Source of the DNA: Pseudomonas guariconensis
GTDB lineage: Bacteria; Pseudomonadota; Gammaproteobacteria; Pseudomonadales; Pseudomonadaceae
Length of the DNA: 64,000 nt
Direction of reading: 5' to 3'
NCBI RefSeq assembly: GCF_900102675.1
Contig: NZ_FMYX01000005.1
Coordinates: 124,001 to 188,000, forward strand
Numbering within the stretch: position 1 is the first letter of the stretch; each line of letters opens with the position of its first letter. Below the pieces are notes generated by a model, which made no database searches, was not told the origin of the DNA, and saw nothing but the letters and a program-made list of their open reading frames with translations. Shown here piece after piece: positions 43,526-53,713 of the stretch. Made by a program: the position numbers and the translations under genes.

Positions 43526-44257
43526 ATGTCAGGCTCTGAAGATTTGGGGGCAAGGCCCCAGGTGAAGTGCCTTGCGTGCTCGTTGAGCCGGCTTTGCCTG
43601 CCCGCCAGCCTCAGTGCTGACGAAGTGGACAAGCTCGAGCACATCGTGCGCCGGAATCGCCCGCTAAAGAAGGGCGAGTACCTGTTCAAGGCCGATGAGC
43701 CCATGGATCACGTGTTTGCCCTGCGCTCAGGGGCCATCAAGAATTTCCTGCTCGACGCCGAAGGCAACGAGCGGGTCAGCGGATTCATCCTGCCGGGGGA
43801 AATGCTGGGCCTGGATGCCATCGGTGCCAGTCATTACCGAAGCTACGCCCTGGCGCTGGACATATCGCTGGTCTGCTCGATCAAGCTCGATCAACTGGTT
43901 GACCTGTCGGGGCAGATTCCAGGCTTGCGCTACCAGCTGTTGCACATGCTCAGCCTGGGGATCCAGGGCAAGGATGAACACCTGCGCTGCTGCCATGGGC
44001 GTGCCGACCAGCGCCTTGCGATATTCCTGCTGGGCATGTCGGCTCGGTATCACCAGCGAGGCCTACGTACCGACCTGTTCAGACTGCCCATGTCCCGAGG
44101 CGACATTGCCAATTACCTGGATCTGACGCTTGAAACCGTCAGCCGGCTGTTCAGCCGATTCACCCAGGCAGGGTTCATTGAATGCGTCGGTCGGGAAGTC
44201 CGGCTTGTCGACCAGCAAAGCTTGGTCAATCTCACCCGGGTGGAGGAGGCCGGTTGA
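43526..44257 (+). CDS. FNR/ANR-family oxygen-responsive regulator
   Basis: The protein has 243 aa. It has cluster cysteines C15-x2-C18-x5-C24 and C117 (SLVCSIK), a sensor domain with FILPGEMLGLDAIGASHY, a dimer helix and a winged helix MSRGDIANYLDLTLETVSRL. The DNA-reading motif E203-T-V-S206-R207 is the canonical E-x-x-S-R, so this paralogue should recognise TTGAT-N4-ATCAA boxes, unlike the one at 35839. It may control the surrounding genes directly. Its 3' end overlaps the convergent reductase gene by 26 bases. Confidence 0.93.
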   Translation: MSGSEDLGARPQVKCLACSLSRLCLPASLSADEVDKLEHIVRRNRPLKKGEYLFKADEPMDHVFALRSGAIKNFLLDAEGNERVSGFILPGEMLGLDAIGASHYRSYALALDISLVCSIKLDQLVDLSGQIPGLRYQLLHMLSLGIQGKDEHLRCCHGRADQRLAIFLLGMSARYHQRGLRTDLFRLPMSRGDIANYLDLTLETVSRLFSRFTQAGFIECVGREVRLVDQQSLVNLTRVEEAG

Positions 44258-44963
44258 GCATCGCGAGCACCCGGTCATAGCGTTGCACCGGGCCTTCCAG
44301 CGCAGATCGCCAGCGCTCTGCTTGGGGCGCCACTTGATCCGTACGTAGCCAGATACGCTGTGCAGGTACGCCGTGTTGCCAGCACAGGCGGGCGGCTTGG
44401 CGGGCGATGTGCGCCGGCGCGCAGCAGTAGACGGTGTCGGGCTTGAAATGCGTCAGTTGATCTGCAAGTTGCGCCCATCCGCTGCAGCTGTTGCGGGGCA
44501 GGGTAGACAGCGTCGAGAGCCTGTGGAGACAATCATCGGGTAGCTGATCGTGGGGGAAGCCTTCGTGTGACAGTTGCACCTGCACCCAGGGCAGCCAGCA
44601 GAGGATTTCATCCAGGCAGCCAAGAAGCGCCAGGATCCCTTCTCCTCGGGTGATCGCCAGCAGCCGCGTACTGTGCAACGGAATCGGCCAAGCGCTGCCC
44701 AGCGGCCCTGAGTAATCGAGAACATCACCTGCCTGCCCCAATGCTTGGGTGCGATGCGTGGTCACGGTGAAGCGCCTGGCCATGCCTGGCAGGCTGACGT
44801 AGCTGCATGACAGGTCAACGCCTCGGCTGCCCAGCAGGCAGTACTGGCCCGGCATCGCTTCCGTGAGCTGCGAGCCGCACAGCTCCAGGCGCAAGCATTG
44901 CTGGATGCCTGGGCCCGGTAACACTTCCAGTAACCGGACACCTCCGCTGTCTTCCCGCCTCAT
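44232..44963 (-). CDS. Orphan ferredoxin-reductase-like (FAD/NAD-binding type) protein
   Basis: The protein has 243 aa. The N-terminal half resembles the FAD-binding barrel of oxidoreductases such as hydrogenase gamma subunits (a barrel with MPGQYCLL, RRFTVTTHRT and DVLDYSGPLGSAWPI). The C-terminal half has the nucleotide-domain order LLAITRGEGILALLGCLDEI, VQLSHEGFP and a late TVYCCAPAHIARQAARLC, where typical reductases have a CGP motif. Several family glycines are replaced, so catalysis is not certain. The start at 44963 is preferred because a longer frame would begin inside the ANR box at 45028. No partner subunit is next to it. It is the least sure call of this region. Confidence 0.6.
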   Translation of the reverse strand: MRREDSGGVRLLEVLPGPGIQQCLRLELCGSQLTEAMPGQYCLLGSRGVDLSCSYVSLPGMARRFTVTTHRTQALGQAGDVLDYSGPLGSAWPIPLHSTRLLAITRGEGILALLGCLDEILCWLPWVQVQLSHEGFPHDQLPDDCLHRLSTLSTLPRNSCSGWAQLADQLTHFKPDTVYCCAPAHIARQAARLCWQHGVPAQRIWLRTDQVAPQAERWRSALEGPVQRYDRVLAMLNRPPPPG

Positions 44964-45027
44964 ACGCGCCTCGAACGTGCAAGCGTTACGTGCTTGCTTC
45001 AGGCTAGGCCTCTGCCACAGGCGCACT

Positions 45028-45041
45028 TTGATCAGGGTCAA
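45028..45041. promoter_or_regulatory. ANR/FNR box upstream of the reductase-like gene
   Basis: TTGAT-CAGG-GTCAA has a perfect left half and one substitution (G for A) in the right half. It lies 65 bases upstream of the start at 44963, between the K+ channel stop and this gene. Confidence 0.75.
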
Positions 45042-45080
45042 ACCGGCATCCTCGGGCTTCCTTCAGCCGATGACGCATCG

Positions 45081-45506
45081 CTACTTGGCCTTCCAGTACT
45101 TCTGCATCTCCAGGAACAGGAACGATGCCGTCCAGGTGATCAACACCAGGCCTGTCAGCGCTTGCAGGCCTGTGAGGTACTTGAGATTGCCCGTGGGGGC
45201 GATGTCGCCGAAGCCGATGGTGGTGTAGGTGGTGAAGGAGAAGTACACGCAGTCCATGAACGTGCCGTCGAAATTGCCACTGAACGAGCCCCAGCCTTCG
45301 GCATTGGCCATCAGGTAGTAGGCCAGGGCGAAGCACCACACCTCCAATGCGTGGGCTAGCAGCGCCCCGAACACACCGACCACGATCCGGAAGCGGCTCC
45401 ATAGCTTCAGCCGTGGCAGCCAGTCGTTCAGGCGCAGAAGGCATTCGTAGTGAATGATCACCACAAGAATCACGACCAGTGTGTTGATCAGCGTGACGGT
45501 GAACAT
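45081..45506 (-). CDS. Two-helix potassium channel protein
   Basis: The protein has 141 aa. It has membrane helices at about 5-25 and 42-65, then a pore helix and selectivity filter TTIGFGDIAP (95-104) and a last helix (about 110-130). The TIGFGD filter is that of potassium channels; there is no cytoplasmic RCK domain, so gating is unknown. A GTG start nine bases upstream is possible. It lies 28 bases downstream of ftsH on the same strand and is probably co-transcribed with it. Confidence 0.9.
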   Translation of the reverse strand: MFTVTLINTLVVILVVIIHYECLLRLNDWLPRLKLWSRFRIVVGVFGALLAHALEVWCFALAYYLMANAEGWGSFSGNFDGTFMDCVYFSFTTYTTIGFGDIAPTGNLKYLTGLQALTGLVLITWTASFLFLEMQKYWKAK

Positions 45507-45534
45507 GGCAGGCACCCTGGCCGAAATCGGGTGA

Positions 45535-47376
<1,842 letters not shown>

Positions 47377-47551
47377 GGCCGCAGTTCCTCGAGACGATCA
47401 CTGGACGGGCCTCGTGCCACGCATTCTATGAAGCGCTTCAGGCGATCAGCAGACAATCGTCGACCTTCCTCACGCCGGGCACCGCCCCCTGAAAGCGTGA
47501 CGACGCCATTGCCTTTAGTCCTTGTTTTTACCCGTCGATGGCCTGGCGCGA

Positions 47552-47565
47552 TTGACAAAGGTCAA
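47552..47565. promoter_or_regulatory. ANR-type box between ftsH and the lipoprotein-ATPase operon
   Basis: TTGAC-AAAG-GTCAA is a perfect palindrome of the TTGAY-N4-RTCAA type. It is 104 bases upstream of the plus-strand gene at 47669 and 176 bases upstream of the minus-strand ftsH start. Confidence 0.7.
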
Positions 47566-47668
47566 GATCGACGTGCTGCCCACGCCGCAGGAGCTTGATA
47601 AATGTCAGGCCGCTGCCCGATGCGCTACGGATACTCAAGTCATCTTAGGCACCTGCGAGGGCATGGAC

Positions 47669-47920
47669 ATGCGACGCTATCTGCTTATCGGGTTGTCGAT
47701 CGTGCTGGTATCCGTTTCAGGCTGCAGTCCTTGGCGCGCCGAGGAAATCGATGCGCGCCTGGAGTCGGCGGAGAACAACGCCGCCACCGCAAGGCTGCGC
47801 GCTGACGAGGTCTGCTACCGGATCGATCTGGTCGAGCAGACTGCCAACCAGGCGCTGCGCATCGCGACCCAGACCCAGCAAGAGGTCCAACGGTTGCAGC
47901 GGCAGGCCAAACAGAAGTAA
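47669..47920 (+). CDS. Small outer-membrane lipoprotein, Lpp/OprI-like
   Basis: The protein has 83 aa with lipobox VSGC (Cys19). The mature part is a heptad coiled coil: EEIDARLESAENNAATARLR, then EQTANQALRIATQTQQEVQR, ending in KQK. It has the layout of OprI/Lpp, where the C-terminal Lys is joined to peptidoglycan, although the Ala zipper is looser and a Cys (ADEVCYR) is present. The start at 47669 is preferred over one six bases upstream because GAGG is then well placed. It lies five bases before the P-type ATPase gene, so both are co-transcribed. Confidence 0.78.
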   Translation: MRRYLLIGLSIVLVSVSGCSPWRAEEIDARLESAENNAATARLRADEVCYRIDLVEQTANQALRIATQTQQEVQRLQRQAKQK

Positions 47921-47925
47921 CCGCC

Positions 47926-50208
47926 ATGTCACGTCGTTGGCTGGACCCGGGCCTGTTGCTCGTGAGTGCAGTGGCCTTGCTGTTTGGCGGGGTCGCCTAT
48001 GCCGCGCAGCAGCCTGCCTGGGCGGCGCTGATCTGGGCGGGAGGCAGCAGTGTGATGGCCCTGGTGCTGGCCGTGGAGATCGCCAGGCGCCTGGCCAGGC
48101 GCGAAGCTGGCATCGATCTCATCGCCCTGGTGTCGATCCTGGCGGCGCTGTGGCTGGAGCAGATGCTGGTCGGTGCGGTGGTCGCGCTGATGCTGGCGAC
48201 CGGGCGTGCATTGGAGGCGCTCAGCCTGCAACACGCCGAGCGCGAACTGCGGGCCTTGATCGAGCGGGCTCCCCAGCGTGCCTGGATTCAAGAAAACGAC
48301 GGGCTGCGTGAAGTACCCGTGGACGAAGTTCAGCCCGGTCAAATCGTATGGGTGCGCCTGGGCGAGGTGGTGCCGGTCGATGGTCGTCTGCTGAGCGATC
48401 AGGTGATACTGGATGAGGCTGCGCTCACGGGCGAGTCCTTGCCGGTCACACGCTATTGCGGTGAGCTTCTGGCCAGTGGCGTGACCAACACCGGCGCGCC
48501 AGTGCTGTTACTGGCCACGCGCACGGCAGCGCAGAGCACCTATGCTGGCATCGTACGTCTGGCCGAAACGGCGCGTCGATCTCGCGCGCCTTTCGTTCGC
48601 TTGGCCGATCGTTACGCCTTGGGCTTCATTGCGCTGACGTTGCTGGTCGCGGGGGCCGCCTGGTGGCTCAGTGGCGATGTGTATCGCGTGCTCGCAGTGT
48701 TGGTGGTCGCCACCCCCTGTCCGCTCATATTGGCCGTGCCCATCGCCATCATCTCCGGTATTTCCAGGGCCGCGCGACGCAACATCCTCGTGCGGGATGG
48801 CCAGGTTCTGGAAGCGCTTGCCGGGATCCGGCAGGTCTTTCTGGACAAGACCGGTACCTTGACCGGTGGTCATGCCCAGATGCAATCGATCGAGCTCCAG
48901 GGTGAAGGGCTGCCGCTGCAGCTTCTGCAGTGGGCCGCCTCGCTGGCACAGGCCTCTTCGCACCCGATCGCCCAGGCCATTGTCCAGGCCGCTCGCGTGC
49001 GCGGTTTGTCGCTGACACCTCCTCAGGATGTGCAGGAGACTCCCGGGCAGGGGCTTGCCGGCACCGTGCAGGGGCATGCCGTGCGCTTGGGAGCGGTGGG
49101 CTATGTGCAAGGCGAAGCGCAAAGCGATGCCTGGGCGCAGGCGCGCTTGCAGCAGCTGGATTACCTGGCCAGCAGTGGCAGTTTTGTCGCGATCGACGGT
49201 CAACTCAAAGGGATGATCAGGCTGGCCGACAACCTGCGCCTGGAAGCACCCCAGAGCCTGCGCTTGCTCCGTAACCGAGGTATCGAAAAGATCGTCATGC
49301 TGACGGGGGATAGTCTGGAAACGGCACAGGCAATCGCACTGACTGCGGGCATCGACGAACTGCATTCTGGCCTGACGCCCGAGGACAAGGTGCGTCTGGT
49401 GCAGGAAGGCTGCCGCCGCGAGCCAACGCTGATGGTCGGCGATGGCATCAATGATGCTCCAGCCCTGGCCGCTGCCGATGTCGGCGTGGCCATGGGGGCG
49501 TCTGGCGTCACCGCTTCGGCACAGGCGGCGGGTGTGGTGCTGCTGGTGGACCGATTCGACCGGCTGGTCGAAGCACTGGATATTGCCCGGCATGCCGTGC
49601 ACATCGCGCGGCAAGGCGTGTGGGCCGGGATGAGCCTGTCGTTGCTGGCCATGCTCATCGCCGCGGCAGGCTATCTGCCGGCCTTGCTCGGCGCCATCCT
49701 GCAGGAAGGGATCGATCTGCTGATCATCGGCAATGCCCTGCGCGCATTGGGACCCTGGCCCGGTAGGCGGCGCGCCGGCATCGACGTCGCCGCGATCGAT
49801 CGGCTCCAGGATGAGCACCGGCAACTGGAGGGGGTGCTAACGGACCTGAGCCAGATGGCTCGCGACTTTTCCAGTCGTCCTTTCGACAAGGCACAGGCCG
49901 ACTTGAGCAACTTGGTCGCTGCTCTGCACAACCTGCTGGAGCGTCACGAACGCGATGACGAACGCCGGCTCTACCCGCTGCTTAGCCGCTTCATGCCAGG
50001 TGATGATCCACTGTCGACCATGAGCCATACCCATCGCGAAATCTTTCGCCTGATTCATCTGCTGTCGCGTATGAGCGAAGATTTCAGCCAGGCAACGCGA
50101 GCTCCAAGTGCTGAAGAGATACAGCAACAGCTTGTTCGTCTGGACACCCTGGCCAAGCTTCACTTCGACCAGGAGGACGCGCTGTATCGCTCCTTGGATC
50201 GACGCTGA
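47926..50208 (+). CDS. P-type ATPase with C-terminal hemerythrin domain
   Basis: The protein has 760 aa. Residues 1 to about 600 form a P1B-type heavy-metal ATPase core: TGES (168-171), the membrane motif TPCPL (263-267), DKTGT with the phosphorylated D307, the SHP motif (345-347), MLTGD and VGDGINDAPAL. There is no N-terminal metal-binding domain. After the last helices, residues about 620-755 form a hemerythrin/HHE domain: DEHRQLEG, LLERHERDDERRLYP, SHTHREIFRLIHL and KLHFDQEDALY supply the His/Glu iron ligands. Hemerythrin domains bind a di-iron centre and sense or hold oxygen or nitric oxide. The fusion suggests that transport is gated by oxygen or redox state; the metal is unknown. Confidence 0.88.
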   Translation: MSRRWLDPGLLLVSAVALLFGGVAYAAQQPAWAALIWAGGSSVMALVLAVEIARRLARREAGIDLIALVSILAALWLEQMLVGAVVALMLATGRALEALSLQHAERELRALIERAPQRAWIQENDGLREVPVDEVQPGQIVWVRLGEVVPVDGRLLSDQVILDEAALTGESLPVTRYCGELLASGVTNTGAPVLLLATRTAAQSTYAGIVRLAETARRSRAPFVRLADRYALGFIALTLLVAGAAWWLSGDVYRVLAVLVVATPCPLILAVPIAIISGISRAARRNILVRDGQVLEALAGIRQVFLDKTGTLTGGHAQMQSIELQGEGLPLQLLQWAASLAQASSHPIAQAIVQAARVRGLSLTPPQDVQETPGQGLAGTVQGHAVRLGAVGYVQGEAQSDAWAQARLQQLDYLASSGSFVAIDGQLKGMIRLADNLRLEAPQSLRLLRNRGIEKIVMLTGDSLETAQAIALTAGIDELHSGLTPEDKVRLVQEGCRREPTLMVGDGINDAPALAAADVGVAMGASGVTASAQAAGVVLLVDRFDRLVEALDIARHAVHIARQGVWAGMSLSLLAMLIAAAGYLPALLGAILQEGIDLLIIGNALRALGPWPGRRRAGIDVAAIDRLQDEHRQLEGVLTDLSQMARDFSSRPFDKAQADLSNLVAALHNLLERHERDDERRLYPLLSRFMPGDDPLSTMSHTHREIFRLIHLLSRMSEDFSQATRAPSAEEIQQQLVRLDTLAKLHFDQEDALYRSLDRR

Positions 50209-50232
50209 GCTTGGGTGTGAGCGGTTGCTGTA

Positions 50233-50390
50233 TCAGGTGTCCTGCAATTGCTCGGCACGCAGCAGTGTCTGACCGGTGCTGATCAGGTCGTCGAAAACGA
50301 TGACGGTTCTGCCGGCCACGTCACCTATCAGATGCTCGCCCCTCAGCCCTGCCTTGGCCAGCATCAAGCCTAAACGGTGCGCCACCGCAT
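50233..50390 (-). pseudogene. Remnant of a phosphoribosyltransferase / PRPP-synthetase-like gene
   Basis: On the minus strand a frame of about 50 codons reads LAKAGLRGEHLIGDVAGRTV and then IVFDDLISTGQTLLRA, ending EQLQDT. The block GDVAGRTVIVFDDLISTGQT is the PRPP-binding loop of ribose-phosphate pyrophosphokinases and related type I enzymes. A full enzyme needs about 300 residues, but the frame runs directly into the end of the Usp gene and the N-terminal parts are missing. It is therefore best read as a truncated leftover, possibly from the operon of the Usp gene upstream on the same strand. Translation as a short peptide cannot be ruled out. Confidence 0.65.
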
Positions 50391-51287
50391 TCAACCGTGA
50401 ATGGCCAGAATGCTGGACTGGACCTTGTACAGGGCCTGCTCGGTGGTGCTGCCGACAACCTTGGTGCGCCCTTCATGGTAGAGCGTTCCCATCACCACCA
50501 CGTCGAAACCCTGTTGATTGGCGAACTCGCTGACGACTTTGCTGGCGGGTCCGCGCACCAGATGCAGGTGATCCTGCCGAATGCTTTGGTCGGCACCCAG
50601 CTTTGCCAGACGCTCGCGTGCGCGGCCGGTCATTTCCTCGACCAGCGCCTCGGTCCAGGCCACAGGGGCGGCTGCATAGGCAACGAAGCTGGGGCTGGGT
50701 TCGTATGCCTGAAGCAGGTGCAGTTGCGCTTTACAGCGCTGCGCAAGGGTGTGTGCCGCTTGCAAGATGCGATCGTTGAGTTTCTGGATCGTTGGGCCGT
50801 TCTCGGCCAGTTCCACAGCGGCAATGACACGTGTTGGCAGCGTGGGCTCGGCATGGGCCACCAGGTGTAGAGGGATCGGGCAACGACGCAGCAACTGCCA
50901 ATCTAGTGGCGTGAGCAGGGCGCGGCTCAGGGCGGTTTCGTGCTTGATGTCCTTGATCACCATTTCCACACGATGCAGTTGGGCCAGGTGAATCAAGTCC
51001 TTCAGCGGATCGTCTTCGTCCACGGTTTCGGCGTAGGCGGTGATGCCGAGCGCCCCCAGCGCCGCGACCTGTTCAGCCAGCCAGGCCTTGCGATGCTCGG
51101 CGTCCTGCTTGCGGGCATTGCTGCGCAGTACCTGGTCCAGCGTCGCCAAGCGGCTTGGCAGTTGGCTCAACACCACAAGGTGCAGAGTAGCCCCCGTGCC
51201 ACTGGCCAGCGCTTGCGCGCGGGCCATGGCGGGCGAGGGGTGCAGGTCTGGATGGCAGATCAACAGGAGTCGCGAATAGGTAGTCAT
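50391..51287 (-). CDS. Tandem universal stress protein
   Basis: The protein has 298 aa from the ATG at 51287 (CGAGGAGG upstream). The N-terminal Usp domain begins TYSRLLLICHPDLHPSPAMA. The C-terminal domain begins PTRVIAAVELAENGPTIQKL and has the ATP loop GTLYHEGRTKVVGSTTEQAL, matching G-x2-G-type Usp loops. It is related to the proteins at 37165 and 38848. A perfect ANR box lies 80 bases upstream, shared with the divergent Usp gene at 51450. Confidence 0.92.
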   Translation of the reverse strand: MTTYSRLLLICHPDLHPSPAMARAQALASGTGATLHLVVLSQLPSRLATLDQVLRSNARKQDAEHRKAWLAEQVAALGALGITAYAETVDEDDPLKDLIHLAQLHRVEMVIKDIKHETALSRALLTPLDWQLLRRCPIPLHLVAHAEPTLPTRVIAAVELAENGPTIQKLNDRILQAAHTLAQRCKAQLHLLQAYEPSPSFVAYAAAPVAWTEALVEEMTGRARERLAKLGADQSIRQDHLHLVRGPASKVVSEFANQQGFDVVVMGTLYHEGRTKVVGSTTEQALYKVQSSILAIHG

Positions 51288-51366
51288 GATGGCCTCCTCG
51301 GCGATGGCAGCCTTGAGCAAGGCGCATCGGTACAGGCCAAGGGTGACGTATCGGGCCTTTCAAGCC

Positions 51367-51380
51367 TTGATTTTTATCAA
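51367..51380. promoter_or_regulatory. ANR/FNR box between two divergent Usp genes
   Basis: TTGAT-TTTT-ATCAA is a perfect palindromic match. It is 80 bases from the minus-strand start (51287) and 70 bases from the plus-strand start (51450), so one dimer may activate both genes. Confidence 0.87.
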
Positions 51381-51449
51381 GCTTGCGCCAGCACCTGCTC
51401 TGATAATGACGGGGCTGCGAGTGTCGACCCTCGTCTCGGGAGGTGGCCT

Positions 51450-52343
51450 ATGAGCCCGTACCGCCGGATTCTCTTGATCATGACCCAGCCCGAGTCATGT
51501 CCGGCCGCCTTGCTTCGGGCGCTGGCGTTGGCGGATGCTTCGGGCGCGGCGTTGCATGTACTGGCTGTCTATGAGCCCACGGAGCTGCGATTGCACCACG
51601 AACTGCAGCAACCCCCGGCATCGACAGCATCGTTCGTGCATTTCAATGCCGAGCTCAATGCGTTGCTCGACGAGCAGTGCGCCCACCGGCCCCGTCCATC
51701 GTTCGAGGCCGTGCAGACCCTCAACCCGCGTGATTTCCTCCCCGCCTATATTGCGAAGTTCGCACCTGACCTGGTGATCAAGGATTGCCCCGCCAGCTCG
51801 ATGTTTGGGCAGATCGCGCAGGCCTCGCTCGACTATGCGTTGTTGCATGCCTGCCAAGGGCTGTTCCAGTTCGTGCCGGTCAATGCGCCGGCCATGCCGG
51901 CCCAGGTGTTGATTGCAGTGGATGTGGCCAGTCCCGAGCCTGCTCAGCACGTGCTCAACCACCGGTTGATAGAGGCCGGTCAGCAACTGGCGCTCCAGTG
52001 CAATGGGCACGCGCACCTGTTGTCGGCCTACGACCTGCCCATGGCCATGCTGGCCAATGCAGAGCTCGCCGAGCCATGGGCACAGGAGGTGCGAGCGTCA
52101 CTGCGGGTACCGTTCGATACCTTGGCCGATGCGCACGGTATTGCCTATTCGCATCGGTACTTCGTCGAGGGGGCGCCACTTCGCATCATCAAGGCGCATA
52201 TCAGCTCGCTGATGATCGATGTGGTCGTGGTGGGCGTGGTGCAGCCCAAGCGTTGGGCCAAACTGATTGGGGACACCACCGAAAGACTCATCGGCAGTGC
52301 CCCCTGCAGCATTCTGGCGGTCAAGCCGACACCTGCGGTCTGA
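51450..52343 (+). CDS. Tandem universal stress protein
   Basis: The protein has 297 aa from the ATG at 51450 (GGGAGG upstream). The N-terminal domain begins YRRILLIMTQPESCPAALLR. The C-terminal domain begins MPAQVLIAVDVASPEPAQHV and ends with the modified loop GVVQPKRWAKLIGDTTERLI, the same type as in the protein at 38848, so these two form one subgroup. ATP binding is uncertain. It is under the shared ANR box at 51367. Confidence 0.92.
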   Translation: MSPYRRILLIMTQPESCPAALLRALALADASGAALHVLAVYEPTELRLHHELQQPPASTASFVHFNAELNALLDEQCAHRPRPSFEAVQTLNPRDFLPAYIAKFAPDLVIKDCPASSMFGQIAQASLDYALLHACQGLFQFVPVNAPAMPAQVLIAVDVASPEPAQHVLNHRLIEAGQQLALQCNGHAHLLSAYDLPMAMLANAELAEPWAQEVRASLRVPFDTLADAHGIAYSHRYFVEGAPLRIIKAHISSLMIDVVVVGVVQPKRWAKLIGDTTERLIGSAPCSILAVKPTPAV

Positions 52344-52471
52344 CACGGTGCTATGTGCACGGCCATGGCGCACCAGCTCAATACAAAGGTCGACTTCATA
52401 GGGAGGAACGTGGCACTCGATGATGTCCTGTGCGGTCACCCTGGTGGCCGGTCGCACGGCCGCCCGGGGGG

Positions 52472-53704
52472 CTAATGCGCACCGACAACCCCCTTGGCAT
52501 GCCTTGGCAACGCGACCGAAATCAAGGCCGCCAGCAGCACGAAGGCGCAGGAGATCCACAGGCACGCCTGTAGGCCATACGCCTGGAACACCCACCCCGA
52601 AAGCAGTGTGCCGATCAGCCGCCCCAGGGCGTTGGACATGTAGTAGAAGCCCACATCCAGCGATACGCCGTCTTCCTTGGCATAGCTGACGATCAGATAG
52701 CTGTGCAGCGACGAATTCACCGCAAACAGCACGCCGAACAGCATCAGCCCGCCGAGCAGCACGACCTGGGCTGGCGCCCCGGCAGTCAGGCCCAAGGCGA
52801 TCAGCGCGGGCACGCCAGCGAGGGCGGTGGCCCAGGCCAAGGCCGCCCGGCCGTCGGGGACATGACCGCGCGCCTTGCCGGTGAGGCGAGGGGCAAGCGA
52901 TTGGACGATGCCATAGCCGATGATCCAGCTGGCCAGGAAGCCGCCGACCTGCCAGAAATCCCAGCCAAAGGCGGTGCTCAGGTACACCGGCAGTGCCACG
53001 ACGAACCACACATCGCGGGCGCCGAAGAGAAACAGTCGTGCGCCCGAGAGCAGGTTGATCGCCAGGCTCTTGGACAACAGGTCGCGGAATTTCGGTTTGG
53101 CCTTGGCCTTGCCCAGATCCTTTTTCAGCAGGATCAGGCTGGCGAGCCAGATCAAGGCCAGTACTATCGCCATGGCCAGCACAGCCTGGGTGAAGCCGAG
53201 CAGGGCAAGCAGTGCGCCGCCAAGGAAGAACCCCACGCCCTTGAGCGCGTTTTTCGAGCCCGTGAGTAGGGCAACCCATTGGTAGAGAGTGCCTTGCTGG
53301 CTGCCCGGAACCAGCAGCTTGATAGTGCTTTTGGCACTCATCTTGTTGAGGTCCTTGGCGATGCCGGACAGCGCCTGGGTGGCCATCACCCAAGGCACCG
53401 TCAGCCAGGCGGCCGGCACCGTGAGCATCAGCAAGGCCAGCACCTGCAGGCCCAGGCCGATGTTCATGGTGCGGTTGAGCCCCAGACGGGCGCCCAGGTA
53501 GCCGCCCACCAGGTTGGTGATCACCCCGAACACTTCGTAGAACAGGAACAGCGCCGCGATCTGCAGCGGCGTGTAGCCCAGTGCATGGAAGTGCAGCACC
53601 ACCAGCATGCGCAAGGCGCCGTCGGTGAGGGTGAAAGCCCAGTAATTGCCGGTCACCAGCAGGTACTGACGGACTTGCGAAGACAGGGCAGACAACGCCT
53701 TCAT
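52472..53704 (-). CDS. arsJ: Organoarsenical efflux MFS transporter ArsJ
   Basis: The protein has 410 aa, a major facilitator with about 12 membrane helices. It begins YLLVTGNYWAFTLTDGALRM and contains YTPLQIAALFLFYEVFGVIT, AKDLNKMSAKSTIKLLVP and GARDVWFVVALPVYL, a pattern typical of ArsJ. ArsJ exports 1-arseno-3-phosphoglycerate, which the GAPDH encoded nine bases upstream makes from arsenate. It is the last gene of the arsR-arsH-GAPDH-arsJ cluster. Confidence 0.92.
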   Translation of the reverse strand: MKALSALSSQVRQYLLVTGNYWAFTLTDGALRMLVVLHFHALGYTPLQIAALFLFYEVFGVITNLVGGYLGARLGLNRTMNIGLGLQVLALLMLTVPAAWLTVPWVMATQALSGIAKDLNKMSAKSTIKLLVPGSQQGTLYQWVALLTGSKNALKGVGFFLGGALLALLGFTQAVLAMAIVLALIWLASLILLKKDLGKAKAKPKFRDLLSKSLAINLLSGARLFLFGARDVWFVVALPVYLSTAFGWDFWQVGGFLASWIIGYGIVQSLAPRLTGKARGHVPDGRAALAWATALAGVPALIALGLTAGAPAQVVLLGGLMLFGVLFAVNSSLHSYLIVSYAKEDGVSLDVGFYYMSNALGRLIGTLLSGWVFQAYGLQACLWISCAFVLLAALISVALPRHAKGVVGAH

Positions 53705-53713
53705 GATCGCTGC

